Numbered from the stretch's first letter, positions 1 through 8,149 are shown. The stretch is 64,000 nucleotides of DNA from Paenibacillus methanolicus (GCF_008124765.1 NZ_VNHS01000007.1:372001-436000); one strand, 5' to 3'. Numbers and translations: made by a program. Notes: generated by a model from the sequence alone, not told the origin.

Positions 1-1
1 A

Positions 2-472
2 ACAACGCTCTTTTTAAAGGCGGCCGTTATTCTCATGGGTATTCCGGTGCTGGCGCTGTGCATCTTCTTGGTGCCGGAGATCGCGGAATTTATCGTCGAG
101 TTGTATCCGGATCATAAGTATTTGCAATATCTGATCTTTCTCATGTTCTATGGATCGGCGGTCCCGTTCTACATCGCGCTGTACCAGTCGTTCAAGCTGT
201 TGATTTACATCGACACGAACCAAGCGTTCTCGGACCTGTCCGTGCTGGCGCTCAAGAACATTCGCAACTGCGCGCTGACCATTAGCGGCATTTTCGTGGT
301 CGGTCTGCCGCTCTTCTATTTGATCGCGGAGCGGGACGATGCGCCGGGGGTTATCCTCATCGGCATGATCCTGATCTTTGCCTCCCTGGTCATTGCCGTG
401 TTTGCCGCCGTGCTACAACGGCTTCTGCAAGAAGCGATTGCGATTAAATCCGAGAACGATTTGACGGTCTGA
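2..472 (+). CDS. DUF2975 family membrane protein (5' truncated by window)
   Basis: The reading frame is open from base 2 and runs into the window from outside, so the true start is missing; the internal Met at 35 is unlikely to be the start because the preceding residues (TTLFLKAAVIL) extend the first membrane helix. About 156 residues are visible with four hydrophobic segments, matching the small four-helix DUF2975 proteins. The next gene is an XRE-type regulator 9 bases downstream. The DUF2975 plus small XRE regulator pairing is common in Firmicutes, and the two probably form one transcription unit ending at the hairpin at 745-780. Its biochemical role is not known. Confidence 0.85.
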   Translation, partial: TTLFLKAAVILMGIPVLALCIFLVPEIAEFIVELYPDHKYLQYLIFLMFYGSAVPFYIALYQSFKLLIYIDTNQAFSDLSVLALKNIRNCALTISGIFVVGLPLFYLIAERDDAPGVILIGMILIFASLVIAVFAAVLQRLLQEAIAIKSENDLTV

Positions 473-481
473 GGTGAGAAC

Positions 482-703
482 ATGGCGATCATCATAAATA
501 TTGACGTAATGTTGGCGAAACGGAAAATGAGCGTAACCGAGCTGGCGGATCGGGTCGGCATCACGATGGCGAACCTGTCGATCTTGAAGAACGGCAAGGC
601 GAAAGCGGTTCGGCTGTCCACGTTGGAGGCGATTTGCAAGGCGCTCGACTGCCAACCGGGCGATCTGTTGGAGTATCGCAGCGACGAGGATGGCGGGGAT
701 TAA
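482..703 (+). CDS. Small XRE/Cro-CI family transcriptional regulator
   Basis: A 73-residue protein that is almost entirely a helix-turn-helix domain: residues about 15-65 give the XRE pattern (SVTELADRVGITMANLSILK, then LSTLEAICKALDCQPGDLL). This matches the very short YozG-like XRE proteins that accompany DUF2975 membrane proteins. GAGGTGA lies just upstream of the ATG. It probably regulates the operon it shares with the upstream membrane gene; that is inference from the gene pairing. Confidence 0.9.
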   Translation: MAIIINIDVMLAKRKMSVTELADRVGITMANLSILKNGKAKAVRLSTLEAICKALDCQPGDLLEYRSDEDGGD

Positions 704-744
704 CGGCTAGCGGGAGGAATGGAATCCTGCTTCGCGATAAGAGT

Positions 745-780
745 ACGGCAGCTGGCCAGATGGTCGGCTGCCGTTTTGCG
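745..780 (+). terminator. Intrinsic terminator after the DUF2975/XRE operon
   Basis: Stem ACGGCAGC (745-752) pairs with GCTGCCGT (767-774), with additional pairing inside, followed by TTTTGCG. It lies 42 bases after the XRE stop codon. Confidence 0.75.
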
Positions 781-782
781 TT

Positions 783-890
783 TCAGGGGAAGTGAGCGCT
801 GCGTTTGATGGCCCCGATTTGGTTTAAATGAGTTTCGATCTCCGTACGGAACAGCCGCTTCAGCTCCTCGACGCTGGACGTGGAGCGATG
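783..890 (-). pseudogene. Possible 3' remnant of a minus-strand gene
   Basis: Read on the minus strand from 890 to 783 this gives about 35 residues with a clearly protein-like composition (for example SVEELKRLFRTEIETHLNQI then GAIKRSAHFP and stop). Two stop codons lie immediately upstream in the same frame and there is no ribosome site, so it looks like the C-terminal tail of a gene whose 5' part has been lost. I do not recognise the family. The stretch is short and could be chance. Confidence 0.3.
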
Positions 891-958
891 TTATTATTTA
901 GCATTTCCTGAAGGTGCGAAAGATAACGCAATTAATTGTGGATGAGGAGGCGTATTGT

Positions 959-1294
959 GTGGGGGGAAGTATGAGCAAGATTAAACCTTTTTTCATGTTG
1001 GCGTGCTTTTTGCTGGTGTTTTCGGTTGTGGCTGTTTATCTTCCAGTAGGCGTTAGGCACGCGATAGCGCTGCTCCAAAGTTACCATGAAGCAGAGATGG
1101 ATGTTTCGAATAGGGGATTCGGTGGATTTGGTCTACTTATCGTTGCAGCGATCGCCATGATCGCGAATCTCACCGTCGGCAATCTCTTTCTGGGGGTTAT
1201 TTACTATTTGTTTATGATCAAAGAGCGGAATTTGCGTATTGTGATCATCGCAGTTGCGTTGTGGTCGTGGCAAGCGGTTCCTGCCAGTTTGTGA
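959..1294 (+). CDS. Small membrane protein of unknown function
   Basis: The start is set by AGGAGG at 945-950, 8 bases before a GTG at 959; a further ATG lies at 971. The 111-residue product has three hydrophobic stretches (about residues 8-28, 50-75 and 90-108). I do not recognise a family. Near the 3' end another frame (from about 1250 to the TGA at 1309-1311) encodes a strongly hydrophobic continuation, so a one-base frameshift near 1250 is possible; the frame as read ends at 1294. The next small membrane gene begins 38 bases downstream and is itself interrupted, so the pair may be a decaying two-gene unit. Confidence 0.55.
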   Translation: MGGSMSKIKPFFMLACFLLVFSVVAVYLPVGVRHAIALLQSYHEAEMDVSNRGFGGFGLLIVAAIAMIANLTVGNLFLGVIYYLFMIKERNLRIVIIAVALWSWQAVPASL

Positions 1295-1332
1295 TTATTA
1301 TTTTTATGTGAATGTGCGGGGGAGTTACGACA

Positions 1333-1698
1333 ATGGTTCGAAGGGTCGCATTTCTGATTTTCATCATATTCATAACGAGTATATTATTTACGTTAATTCC
1401 GGGACGTGTTCTCGATGTTTTGAAATTGTTTTTCGATCATCGGCCTGAACCCGGTTTGGACATGTTACCCGCACTGCACGAGGAGCACACCGAAATTGCA
1501 TTTCGGATGCTGGTTATGAATTTTTTTTGGTAAGGCATCGTGTTCTTTCTATGGACGCGGTATATCGAAAATCAATGGAGGATTCGCCCGTTTCTGCAGG
1601 GTATCTTGATTGTGCTTCTCGTTTCGTTCTTCATCCAGTTGATTTGGAGCGTAAACGTGGAATATTCTTTGCCGCCGTTGGAGTATAACTTGGCGTGA
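1333..1698 (+). pseudogene. Small membrane protein gene interrupted by an in-frame TAA
   Basis: A GGGGGAG site precedes the ATG at 1333 by 8 bases. The frame codes for 66 residues (starting MVRRVAFLIFIIF, ending MLVMNFFW) and then meets TAA at 1531-1533. Without any frame change it continues for another 54 residues to a TGA at 1696-1698. This second half contains two clear membrane helices (GIVFFLW and FLQGILIVLLVSFFIQLIW). One codon change would restore a protein of about 121 residues with at least three helices. It is either a recent nonsense mutation or a sequence error, possibly in the run of eight T just before the stop. Function unknown. Confidence 0.65.
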
Positions 1699-1769
1699 CG
1701 AACCAGGGGAAGATAATTTTTCAATATTCTAATTCCTGAAATCACCAAGTGCGAGATAATTATGCAGTC

Positions 1770-1778
1770 TGCTATAAT
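1770..1778 (+). promoter_or_regulatory. Extended -10 promoter element
   Basis: TGCTATAAT (TGn plus a consensus TATAAT) lies 50 bases before the DUF4259-like gene. No good -35 is visible, as is usual for extended -10 promoters. Confidence 0.55.
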
Positions 1779-1828
1779 CATAGCGGTATTCAGTAAATGG
1801 AGTCGACGGTTAGAGAGGACGTATTGGC

Positions 1829-2608
1829 ATGGGCACTTGGGGAGAAGGCATAACGCAAGACGATGTTGTTTTAGATGTAATAGGAACCTATCAGCATATT
1901 TTGAAATATACGCAGGATATCGCCGAAGCGACGCGCATTTGCTTGGAGAATTTCGGGGACGTATTGGAGGACGAGGACGAAGGACCTCTCGTATGGCTGG
2001 GCATCGCGAAAGCGCAGTGGAGTTACGGCAAAGTCGATGAATCGATTATCGCGCAGATCGAGCAGGATTTGGAACAGGAGAACGGCTTGGACAGCTGGAA
2101 GGTCGAATCGGAGAAAGCGCTGCTGAAGCGTAAACAGGCGCTCCAGACGTTCTTGCATCAGTGTCGTCAGCCGAACCCGAAGGTGCGAAAAATCCCAAAA
2201 CTCGTCATCCGCAAACCTTTGTTTCAAGACGGGAATTGTTTGTCCTTGCAGCTAAGCGATACGAAATATGGGGCGGCCGTCGTGATTAAGACAGATGAGA
2301 AGGATCCGGAATACGGTAAAAATGCAGTGGTTGCGCTTGAATATTACGGTTCGGAACCGCCATCCCCGGATATCTTCGCGAGCGCGCGGATTCTGCAGAT
2401 CACTTATCAAAACGGACGAAAAGAACCCTTGAGTACCTGGTGTGCTTCCCAGGGTTTCCGAAGCTACAAGAAACAGGTGCAAGTCGTTGGGAAAACGGGT
2501 ATTGAACGCTTTGCGCTCATTAAAGACTATCGATACGCCGATTGGCAGTTCCTCTTTACCTTCGTCAAACAGCTGGGAGAGAATCCTTCTGCTACAATGG
2601 GATTCTAA
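1829..2608 (+). CDS. DUF4259-like protein, unknown function
   Basis: The 259-residue protein begins MGTWGEGITQDDVVLDVIG, the signature opening of DUF4259-type proteins (MGxWGxG...D.A.D), with an acidic helical region to about residue 105. The C-terminal half (about 125-259) is a mixed alpha/beta region that I do not recognise. There is no signal peptide or membrane helix. It is expressed alone, with an extended -10 promoter upstream and a strong terminator directly after. Related proteins are often near toxin/immunity loci, but nothing here shows that. Confidence 0.75.
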   Translation: MGTWGEGITQDDVVLDVIGTYQHILKYTQDIAEATRICLENFGDVLEDEDEGPLVWLGIAKAQWSYGKVDESIIAQIEQDLEQENGLDSWKVESEKALLKRKQALQTFLHQCRQPNPKVRKIPKLVIRKPLFQDGNCLSLQLSDTKYGAAVVIKTDEKDPEYGKNAVVALEYYGSEPPSPDIFASARILQITYQNGRKEPLSTWCASQGFRSYKKQVQVVGKTGIERFALIKDYRYADWQFLFTFVKQLGENPSATMGF

Positions 2609-2615
2609 TGCTAGT

Positions 2616-2646
2616 AGGCAGCCTAACCGGCTGCCTTTGTTTTTGT
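2616..2646 (+). terminator. Intrinsic terminator
   Basis: Perfect 8-bp stem AGGCAGCC/GGCTGCCT with a 5-base loop (TAACC), followed by TTTGTTTTTG. Confidence 0.9.
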
Positions 2647-2666
2647 TAAGGCAGAACACGAAAGGA

Positions 2667-2707
2667 TTGACATAAAAATCCATATCACATAAAATCTAAC
2701 TAGTTAG
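2667..2707 (+). promoter_or_regulatory. Sigma-A promoter with overlapping TetR operator
   Basis: TTGACA (2667-2672), a 17-base spacer and TAAAAT (2690-2695) form a near-consensus promoter. Immediately downstream, over the expected start point, lies the perfect 12-bp palindrome CTAACTAGTTAG (2696-2707), followed by TTAATTT. The same sequence recurs before the SDR gene at 3434, so this is very likely the operator of the TetR protein encoded next, giving autorepression. Confidence 0.8.
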
Positions 2708-2735
2708 TTAATTTGGATATAGAGGTTAAACGACA

Positions 2736-3398
2736 ATGACGGAACGAATAAAAAGACCCTATGATGCTGCCCGCGCGAAGTCGGCGATATTGGCGGCCGC
2801 CGAGCAGTTGTTCGCGGAACATGGTTATTCTGCCGCGCGAATTGATGCGATTGCCAGCGCATCGGGTTATAACAAAAGCCTCATTTATCAATATTACCAA
2901 GACAAATTGGGGCTTTATGTCGCAGTCATCCAGAGAGCTGATCAATTTGGTAACGAAGCTTTTAACGCGGCGGTGGCAGAGATGTTAGCGGATGCGGAGT
3001 TGACTCATAGTCCGGATAAATTCCGGCGATTCCTGGAAGCCGTGCTCAGAACGTCTTACCGGATCATGAACGACAATCCCAACTACGTCAAAATATTCGC
3101 GTGGGAAGCGGCAGAGGGATGGAAGACGTGGAAACAGATTTCGTATGCCATGGATGAGTTCACACCATTCTATGAACTGGCGTGCGAAGCCAAGAAGAAT
3201 AAGATCATTCGTCAAGATATCGAACCCATCATGATTCCCATTCTCTTAATGAATAGTATTATTCCTTTTGTCCAATCCTTTAAGCGGCTCGACGGCCCAA
3301 CGAATGATAGTCTCGACGTGGGGATGAACCAAGAAGCTTTCGTGGAACAGCTTGTGAAGCTGGTTATTTATGGCGTGATGGAGCCCTCATTGCTATAA
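2736..3398 (+). CDS. TetR family transcriptional repressor
   Basis: A 220-residue protein with the N-terminal TetR helix-turn-helix: residues about 10-60 contain AILAAAEQLFAEHGYSAARI, then IASASGYNKSLIYQYYQDK. The remainder is the helical ligand-binding and dimer domain. The gene is followed 73 bases later by an SDR oxidoreductase whose upstream region repeats the operator found before this gene, so this protein probably represses both itself and the SDR. The inducer is not predictable; it may be a substrate of the reductase. Confidence 0.93.
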   Translation: MTERIKRPYDAARAKSAILAAAEQLFAEHGYSAARIDAIASASGYNKSLIYQYYQDKLGLYVAVIQRADQFGNEAFNAAVAEMLADAELTHSPDKFRRFLEAVLRTSYRIMNDNPNYVKIFAWEAAEGWKTWKQISYAMDEFTPFYELACEAKKNKIIRQDIEPIMIPILLMNSIIPFVQSFKRLDGPTNDSLDVGMNQEAFVEQLVKLVIYGVMEPSLL

Positions 3399-3433
3399 AG
3401 GCAGAGAAATCTCATCACTCATTTCATTTAAAA

Positions 3434-3449
3434 CTAACTAGTTGTTTAA
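3434..3449 (+). promoter_or_regulatory. Second TetR operator, upstream of the SDR gene
   Basis: CTAACTAGTTGTTTAA repeats the operator at 2696 (CTAACTAGTTAGTTAA) with two mismatches, one of which breaks the right half-site. It sits 23-38 bases before the SDR start codon. A clear -35/-10 pair for a separate promoter is not obvious. Confidence 0.7.
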
Positions 3450-3471
3450 TTTTAATGAGGAGGAATCAACG

Positions 3472-4218
3472 ATGCAAAGATTTAATCGGAAAGTCGTGAT
3501 CGTCACGGGAGGCGCAAGCGGTATAGGGGCCATGACGGCCCGGTTGTTCGCGGAAGAAGGCGCAAGCGTCGTGCTGGCGGATATAGCCGAGGATGGGCAG
3601 AGGCTCGCCGATGAATATCGGGCAGCAGGACTAGAGACATCCTATCTTCAAGTCGATGTCACGAAGGAAGACGAAGTGATGCAGATGGTAAAGGATACGG
3701 TTGCGAAGTACGGCCGTCTGGATATCTTGTTCGCTAACGCCGGCATCGCAAGCGACGGAGCGGCCGATCAGATCGACTTTGAGGAATGGCAGCGTGTGAT
3801 AGATATTAACTTAACGGGCGTGTTCCTAAGTAACAAACATGCCATCCAACAAATGTTAGCGCAGAACAACGGCGGCGCCATCGTGAATTGCGGCTCGGTT
3901 CATAGTTTCGTCGGGAAAGCCAGAGTTGCTGCCTACGCGGCGGCCAAGGGCGGGGTAAAGTTATTTACGCAATCTTCGGCAGTTGCCTACGCTTCAAAGG
4001 GGATACGCATCAATGCGGTGTGTCCCGGCTACGTTGAAACCCCGCTGATCAATCATATACCGGAGTCGGCAAAACAGTATTTAATTAGCCTTCATCCGAT
4101 TGGAAGACTGGGAATGCCAATCGAGGTGGCCAAAGCAGTCTTATTTCTAGCTAGCGATGACGCATCGTATATAACGGGGACGAGTTTAATGGTCGATGGA
4201 GGATATACAGCCGTGTAG
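3472..4218 (+). CDS. SDR family NAD(P)-dependent oxidoreductase
   Basis: The ATG at 3472 follows AGGAGG (3458-3463) by 8 bases, giving 248 residues, the usual length of classical short-chain dehydrogenases. The nucleotide-binding TGGASGIG is at residues 12-19 and the catalytic triad is Ser142, Tyr155 and Lys159 (YAAAK). NAG replaces the usual NNAG, and PGYVETPL follows the active site. It belongs to the FabG/glucose-dehydrogenase-like group; the substrate cannot be told. It is controlled by the upstream TetR through the repeated operator. Confidence 0.92.
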   Translation: MQRFNRKVVIVTGGASGIGAMTARLFAEEGASVVLADIAEDGQRLADEYRAAGLETSYLQVDVTKEDEVMQMVKDTVAKYGRLDILFANAGIASDGAADQIDFEEWQRVIDINLTGVFLSNKHAIQQMLAQNNGGAIVNCGSVHSFVGKARVAAYAAAKGGVKLFTQSSAVAYASKGIRINAVCPGYVETPLINHIPESAKQYLISLHPIGRLGMPIEVAKAVLFLASDDASYITGTSLMVDGGYTAV

Positions 4219-4251
4219 TTGAATAACGTCGAAATATCGTTTTTCCATAAC

Positions 4252-4282
4252 AGAGAGCATAACCATCATGGTCATGCTCTCT
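4252..4282. terminator. Hairpin between convergent genes
   Basis: AGAGAGCAT pairs with ATGCTCTCT and an inner ACC/GGT continues the stem, with one mismatch. There is no T-run on either side, so its strength as a terminator is uncertain. Confidence 0.5.
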
Positions 4283-4296
4283 GCTCCATTCCGCCA

Positions 4297-5493
4297 TCAA
4301 TAACCCTTTAACTCAATCCCGTTAGCCGCTTTCTCAATCATCTTGCCGATCATGTTGAACGTCGCGGTCATCAGGAACGGCACGCGAAACATCCAATCTT
4401 GCAGCAAAATTTTGTAGCGGGAGGTCGCGACCATGCCTTGGGCGGCGGACAGTCCGATCTTCTGATTCTTCTCCACGAACGCGCGCATCTCGTTCTCGTA
4501 GGATAGGAAGGCCTTGGTATAATCGCCCTGGGCAGCCTTCAACTCGCCGGCCAGCACGTATGCGCCAACGAGCGCAAGGCTCGTGCCCTGGCCGGAGAGC
4601 GGCGACGGGCCATAAGCCGCATCGCCGACAAGCGCTACTCGGCCGTTCGACCAAGCGGGCATATGGATTTGGCAGATCTCGTCAAAATAAAAATCTTCCG
4701 TTTGCTTCATCGCCTGAAGAAGCCGCGGAGTTTCCCAGCCCGTTTCGATGCCGAACGCATCGGCTACGAGTTTCTTTTGCGCTTCGATGTCGTGCCGGTC
4801 GTATGGTAGCGGCGCCGATTTGAAGACGAACAACCCCTTCGCTTCGGTGTTCGCGCGCGTGCTGTACATCCCCGCCGTCTTGCCGGGAATGGCATAGAAC
4901 CGTTGCTGATGGTCGAGGTTCAAGTGATTGGGTGCGGCGAATATCGAGATGTAGCAGCCGAGCGTCCGTTTAAACTGCGATTCTTCGCCGAACGTCAGCT
5001 TGCGCACATGGGAATGAAGACCATCCGCCCCAATCACGATATCGAACATTCGCGGCTTGGCATGAACGAATCGGACGAGGACGCCTTCCTGCGTCTCCTG
5101 GATCGCGGATATCGAATCCCCCCATATGTAATGGCTCGTATCCTTGGTCGCCTTGTACAAAATGTCCGTCAGATCGTCGCGCATCACTTCGATGTCTACG
5201 CCATGCCGGTTACCCATGCTAGCTTCGCTTATGCGCCCTTTGATCGTGCCGTTGCGATCGACGAAATAAACCCCGGTCATATTCGTGTCCGCCGCTTGAA
5301 CTTGAGGCAGAACGCCCATCCGCTCCAGAACCGCGATCGCCGCGCCTCGAACATCCACGCCGTAACCGCCCCGCCGAAGCGCAGGGGCGCGTTCGACGAT
5401 CGTCACCTCAAACCCGTACCGGTGCAGCCAATAGGCGAGCGCCGGCCCCGCAATGCTTGCGCCGGATATCAGAATTCGCTGTTTTCCAGACAT
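4297..5493 (-). CDS. FAD-dependent aromatic-type monooxygenase (class A flavoprotein)
   Basis: A 398-residue protein with the three FAD signatures of the PHBH/TetX/UbiH group: GASIAGP at residues 11-17 (dinucleotide fold), GADGLHSHVR at about 155-164 (DG motif), and GDAAYGPSPLSGQG at about 290-303 (GD motif). These enzymes hydroxylate aromatic or polyketide-like compounds using NAD(P)H and oxygen, and some inactivate tetracyclines or rifamycins. The closing residues are a hydrophobic/basic helix. It stands alone on the minus strand. A striking 21-bp palindrome lies 80 bases upstream and probably controls it. The substrate is unknown. Confidence 0.85.
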   Translation of the reverse strand: MSGKQRILISGASIAGPALAYWLHRYGFEVTIVERAPALRRGGYGVDVRGAAIAVLERMGVLPQVQAADTNMTGVYFVDRNGTIKGRISEASMGNRHGVDIEVMRDDLTDILYKATKDTSHYIWGDSISAIQETQEGVLVRFVHAKPRMFDIVIGADGLHSHVRKLTFGEESQFKRTLGCYISIFAAPNHLNLDHQQRFYAIPGKTAGMYSTRANTEAKGLFVFKSAPLPYDRHDIEAQKKLVADAFGIETGWETPRLLQAMKQTEDFYFDEICQIHMPAWSNGRVALVGDAAYGPSPLSGQGTSLALVGAYVLAGELKAAQGDYTKAFLSYENEMRAFVEKNQKIGLSAAQGMVATSRYKILLQDWMFRVPFLMTATFNMIGKMIEKAANGIELKGY

Positions 5494-5572
5494 GTCGCGA
5501 TACCGCTCCCATCTTCTCGAGAAATCAAATCAGGCGTCATTTCGATGCGCGTTACGGTTGTCCGTTGCATCA

Positions 5573-5593
5573 ATCGTATAGGACCTATACAAT
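5573..5593. promoter_or_regulatory. 21-bp palindrome upstream of the monooxygenase
   Basis: ATCGTATAGG, a central A, then CCTATACAAT: nine of ten positions are symmetric. It lies in the 271-base region between the divergently unrelated minus-strand genes, 80 bases before the monooxygenase start. The size and symmetry fit a GntR- or MerR-type operator; no such regulator gene is adjacent. Confidence 0.6.
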
Positions 5594-5663
5594 CTATGCG
5601 CGAATTTGCAGCTTATAACGTGGATACCGGGCGAGCTGCCCGATCGGTGTCTTTTCGTTGAAG

Positions 5664-6392
5664 TTACTCGCCCATCAACTCCGACACGGTCTTAAACCCA
5701 TACCCCTTCGAACGAAGTCCGTCAATAATACCCTTGACCGCCTGCATGGATGGCGTCCGGCTCTCGTACATGACATGGAGAAGAATGATCGAACCCGGCT
5801 TCGCGTGCTCAACCGTATGATCGACCATCCGCTGCGCATCGCCGGCGATCTCCCCGATTGAATCTGGCTCGACATCCCAAAGTATCGTTTGCCGGTCATG
5901 TTCGTGCAAGTAATATGGCAGCACGAGCAGCTTCTTCCCATAAGGCGGCCGGAACGGTATCGGTCCTTCGTAGCCGTACGAGCGGATGATCGCGTCCGTC
6001 TGCTCGATTTCCTCTTTCACGAACGAAGGAGATTTGAACATCATGCGGTCGTGCGAATACGAGTGGTTGCCGATCTCGTGACCCGCTTCGATCAGCTGCT
6101 TGGTCTCCTCGGGGTTCGCCTCCATCTCCGCGCCGGTCAAGAAAAAGGTCGCCTTCACGCCCTCCTCTCGCAAAATGGAGACGATCTCTTCCGTCCTCCC
6201 GGTAGGGCCGTCGTCGAACGTAAGCGCCACCGCCTTCTCCGACGTCTCCACATGGTTGACGATGCCGCCGTAAAGTTGAAACTCGCGAGATCCCGACAAC
6301 TTTAGCAGCCCATAGCCGACGAGCGCGAGTCCAATAACCGTACCGAGGGTAATAAGCAGCGTTCTTCGCAGCCGCTTCATTCTTTTATTCAT
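5664..6392 (-). CDS. Polysaccharide deacetylase (CE4 / NodB domain), membrane-anchored
   Basis: The start at 6392 (MNKRMKRLRR) follows AAGGTGA; 242 residues. A basic tail and one helix (about 11-32) anchor the enzyme so that the catalytic domain lies outside the membrane. NodB motifs are complete: TFDDGP (Asp60, Asp61), HS/TxxH as His110 and His114, RPPYG (Arg148), WDVEPDS in place of motif 4, and ILLH (His206). Such enzymes remove acetyl groups from peptidoglycan or other cell-wall glycans using a divalent metal. Motif 4 is slightly atypical. Confidence 0.9.
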   Translation of the reverse strand: MNKRMKRLRRTLLITLGTVIGLALVGYGLLKLSGSREFQLYGGIVNHVETSEKAVALTFDDGPTGRTEEIVSILREEGVKATFFLTGAEMEANPEETKQLIEAGHEIGNHSYSHDRMMFKSPSFVKEEIEQTDAIIRSYGYEGPIPFRPPYGKKLLVLPYYLHEHDRQTILWDVEPDSIGEIAGDAQRMVDHTVEHAKPGSIILLHVMYESRTPSMQAVKGIIDGLRSKGYGFKTVSELMGE

Positions 6393-6580
6393 GGGATTCA
6401 CCTTCTTCTGTAGTCTCTCTGATAGGTTGACGATAACAGGGGTTGAAAGGATGTTCCGAAACGCGTTAACATACAGTTGTGACAATAGTTTCCTAATATT
6501 TCCTTGAGGGGTTGATCAAGCTTGTACGGAAAACGCACTTCGCTTCTGCAGCCGTTCCCCTCCTATGATGGTGTCGTGCG

Positions 6581-7162
6581 ATGAAAAGGCGCATGATCTG
6601 GATCGTACTGATCGCCATAGCGAGCTGCGTGATTTTCATCGTCTACCAATCGTATCCGCGTACGATCGACGTGACGTTGACGGGCGTGAGGTATCAGCTC
6701 GGAGCGAAAGGCGCGAAGGTAGAGGAGGAGCCGGCAACTGTAGTCATAAAAGGGAAGTTGCACGCGAAACTCAAGGGTCAACGTACGTTTCGTGGGGAAG
6801 TGACGATTGTCGGCGAACAAATTCCGGTTCCCGCCGATCAGCGGCAGGTGGAGATCCGTTTCGCGGAAGAAGGCTGGGGAGCGATCGCCTATCCTTATTT
6901 TATCTATGATGAGCGAGGAGCTGTCTCGGGGAGCAATATTTACAACTCGCATCTTCTCTTCGCGAACAAGGATTTCTCACAGGTCAGTCTACTGCTAGCG
7001 GAACAAGTCCCGGAGTCGAAAGACGGGCTGAGCGCTCACACCCTCTGGGATGCCGAGCATGGTTGGGTGCTTTCGGCGCCTGCCGCTACGCGCGAAGAAG
7101 GGCTGGCCATCTCGAATGTGCTGATGCGCGAGTATCTGAAGACGTATGGAGAGCTGGAATGA
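6581..7162 (+). CDS. Hypothetical membrane-anchored protein
   Basis: A 193-residue protein with an N-terminal basic stretch and a single helix (MIWIVLIAIASCVIFIVY) followed by an extracytoplasmic domain of beta-strand character. I do not recognise a family. The gene is divergent from the deacetylase and is followed by a second small membrane gene 47 bases downstream and then pgsA. The start follows a weak purine-rich site. Confidence 0.6.
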   Translation: MKRRMIWIVLIAIASCVIFIVYQSYPRTIDVTLTGVRYQLGAKGAKVEEEPATVVIKGKLHAKLKGQRTFRGEVTIVGEQIPVPADQRQVEIRFAEEGWGAIAYPYFIYDERGAVSGSNIYNSHLLFANKDFSQVSLLLAEQVPESKDGLSAHTLWDAEHGWVLSAPAATREEGLAISNVLMREYLKTYGELE

Positions 7163-7209
7163 CCGGTGACGCCTGCAATTGTTCGAAAAGAAGACGGGAG
7201 ATGAGAGCC

Positions 7210-7503
7210 ATGAAGCAAACCTTCGCTTTAGCTGGGTCCGTTTTGTTCGTATGCGGGACGTTCTTGTTTGGCCTGGTCTATTGGATCATTGCGCGCTATG
7301 CGCCGAATATGTCGGGGTGGATCGGTGTGCAATTGTTGGCGGCTTTGAACCAAACGTTATTGACAATACCTTTTATCCTCAGCATCGTATTCATGCTTGT
7401 CGGCGCGGCATTGTTTGCCGTTGTGCTTAAGGCAGACTTGGATAAGGAGAAAACTACGAAACAAAATATCAGGACTGAAGCTAACAATAGAGCTGAACCA
7501 TAA
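7210..7503 (+). CDS. Small two-helix membrane protein
   Basis: The ATG at 7210 follows GGGAG by 9 bases. The 97-residue product has two long hydrophobic segments (about 6-30 and 45-76) and a charged C-terminal tail (KADLDKEKTTKQ). No family is recognised. It sits 21 bases before pgsA and may be cotranscribed with it. Confidence 0.6.
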   Translation: MKQTFALAGSVLFVCGTFLFGLVYWIIARYAPNMSGWIGVQLLAALNQTLLTIPFILSIVFMLVGAALFAVVLKADLDKEKTTKQNIRTEANNRAEP

Positions 7504-7524
7504 AATGACGGCGGTGATGACGAA

Positions 7525-8112
7525 ATGAACTTGGCGAATAAAATTACGATGGCGAGAATCGGGCTGATCCCGCTTTTTGTGGCGGCGCTTCAACCGTACC
7601 CCCTGTGGATGACGGAGAAATGGGAATGGCTGCAGTATCTCAATGAGTATGGCTTGTATTGGGCGGTAGCTATATTTGTTCTGGCCTCGGCGACCGACAA
7701 GCTCGATGGATACGTGGCTCGAAAATACAACCAGATCACCAATCTGGGCAAGCTGCTAGACCCGCTCGCGGATAAGCTGTTAGTCTCGGCGGCTTTAATC
7801 CTGATGGTGCAGCAGCACATGATTCCGTCTTGGATCGCGGTCGTCATCATCGGTCGGGAGGTCATGGTATCCGGCATTCGCATTCTCGCCGCGGCGAAGG
7901 GCGTCGCGCTTGCGGCGGACAACCATGGGAAGATCAAGCTCGTGCTCCAGGTCGTCGGCATTACCGCGGTGCTGTTAGGCAACTACCCGTTCTCGTATGT
8001 CACGACGCTCCCCGTTGACCTGACGATCATGATCGCGGCCGTCGCGGTAACCGCTTATTCGGGCTACATGTACATGAGGAATAATTACCGGGAATTGCAG
8101 CTGGAATGGTAG
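7525..8112 (+). CDS. pgsA: CDP-diacylglycerol--glycerol-3-phosphate 3-phosphatidyltransferase
   Basis: A 195-residue integral membrane protein with the CDP-alcohol phosphotransferase signature D-x2-DG-x2-AR-x8-G-x3-D-x3-D, seen as DKLDGYVAR followed by GKLLDPLAD at about residues 60-84. The length and multi-helix pattern match PgsA, which makes phosphatidylglycerolphosphate, the first committed step to phosphatidylglycerol and cardiolipin. The opening MNLANKITMARI is typical for the family. This copy is not next to the usual cinA/recA genes, so it may be a second paralogue. Confidence 0.9.
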   Translation: MNLANKITMARIGLIPLFVAALQPYPLWMTEKWEWLQYLNEYGLYWAVAIFVLASATDKLDGYVARKYNQITNLGKLLDPLADKLLVSAALILMVQQHMIPSWIAVVIIGREVMVSGIRILAAAKGVALAADNHGKIKLVLQVVGITAVLLGNYPFSYVTTLPVDLTIMIAAVAVTAYSGYMYMRNNYRELQLEW

Positions 8113-8149
8113 AGCAGTCTCGGTGTAATCGGGGAACGGAGGAGCGGGT

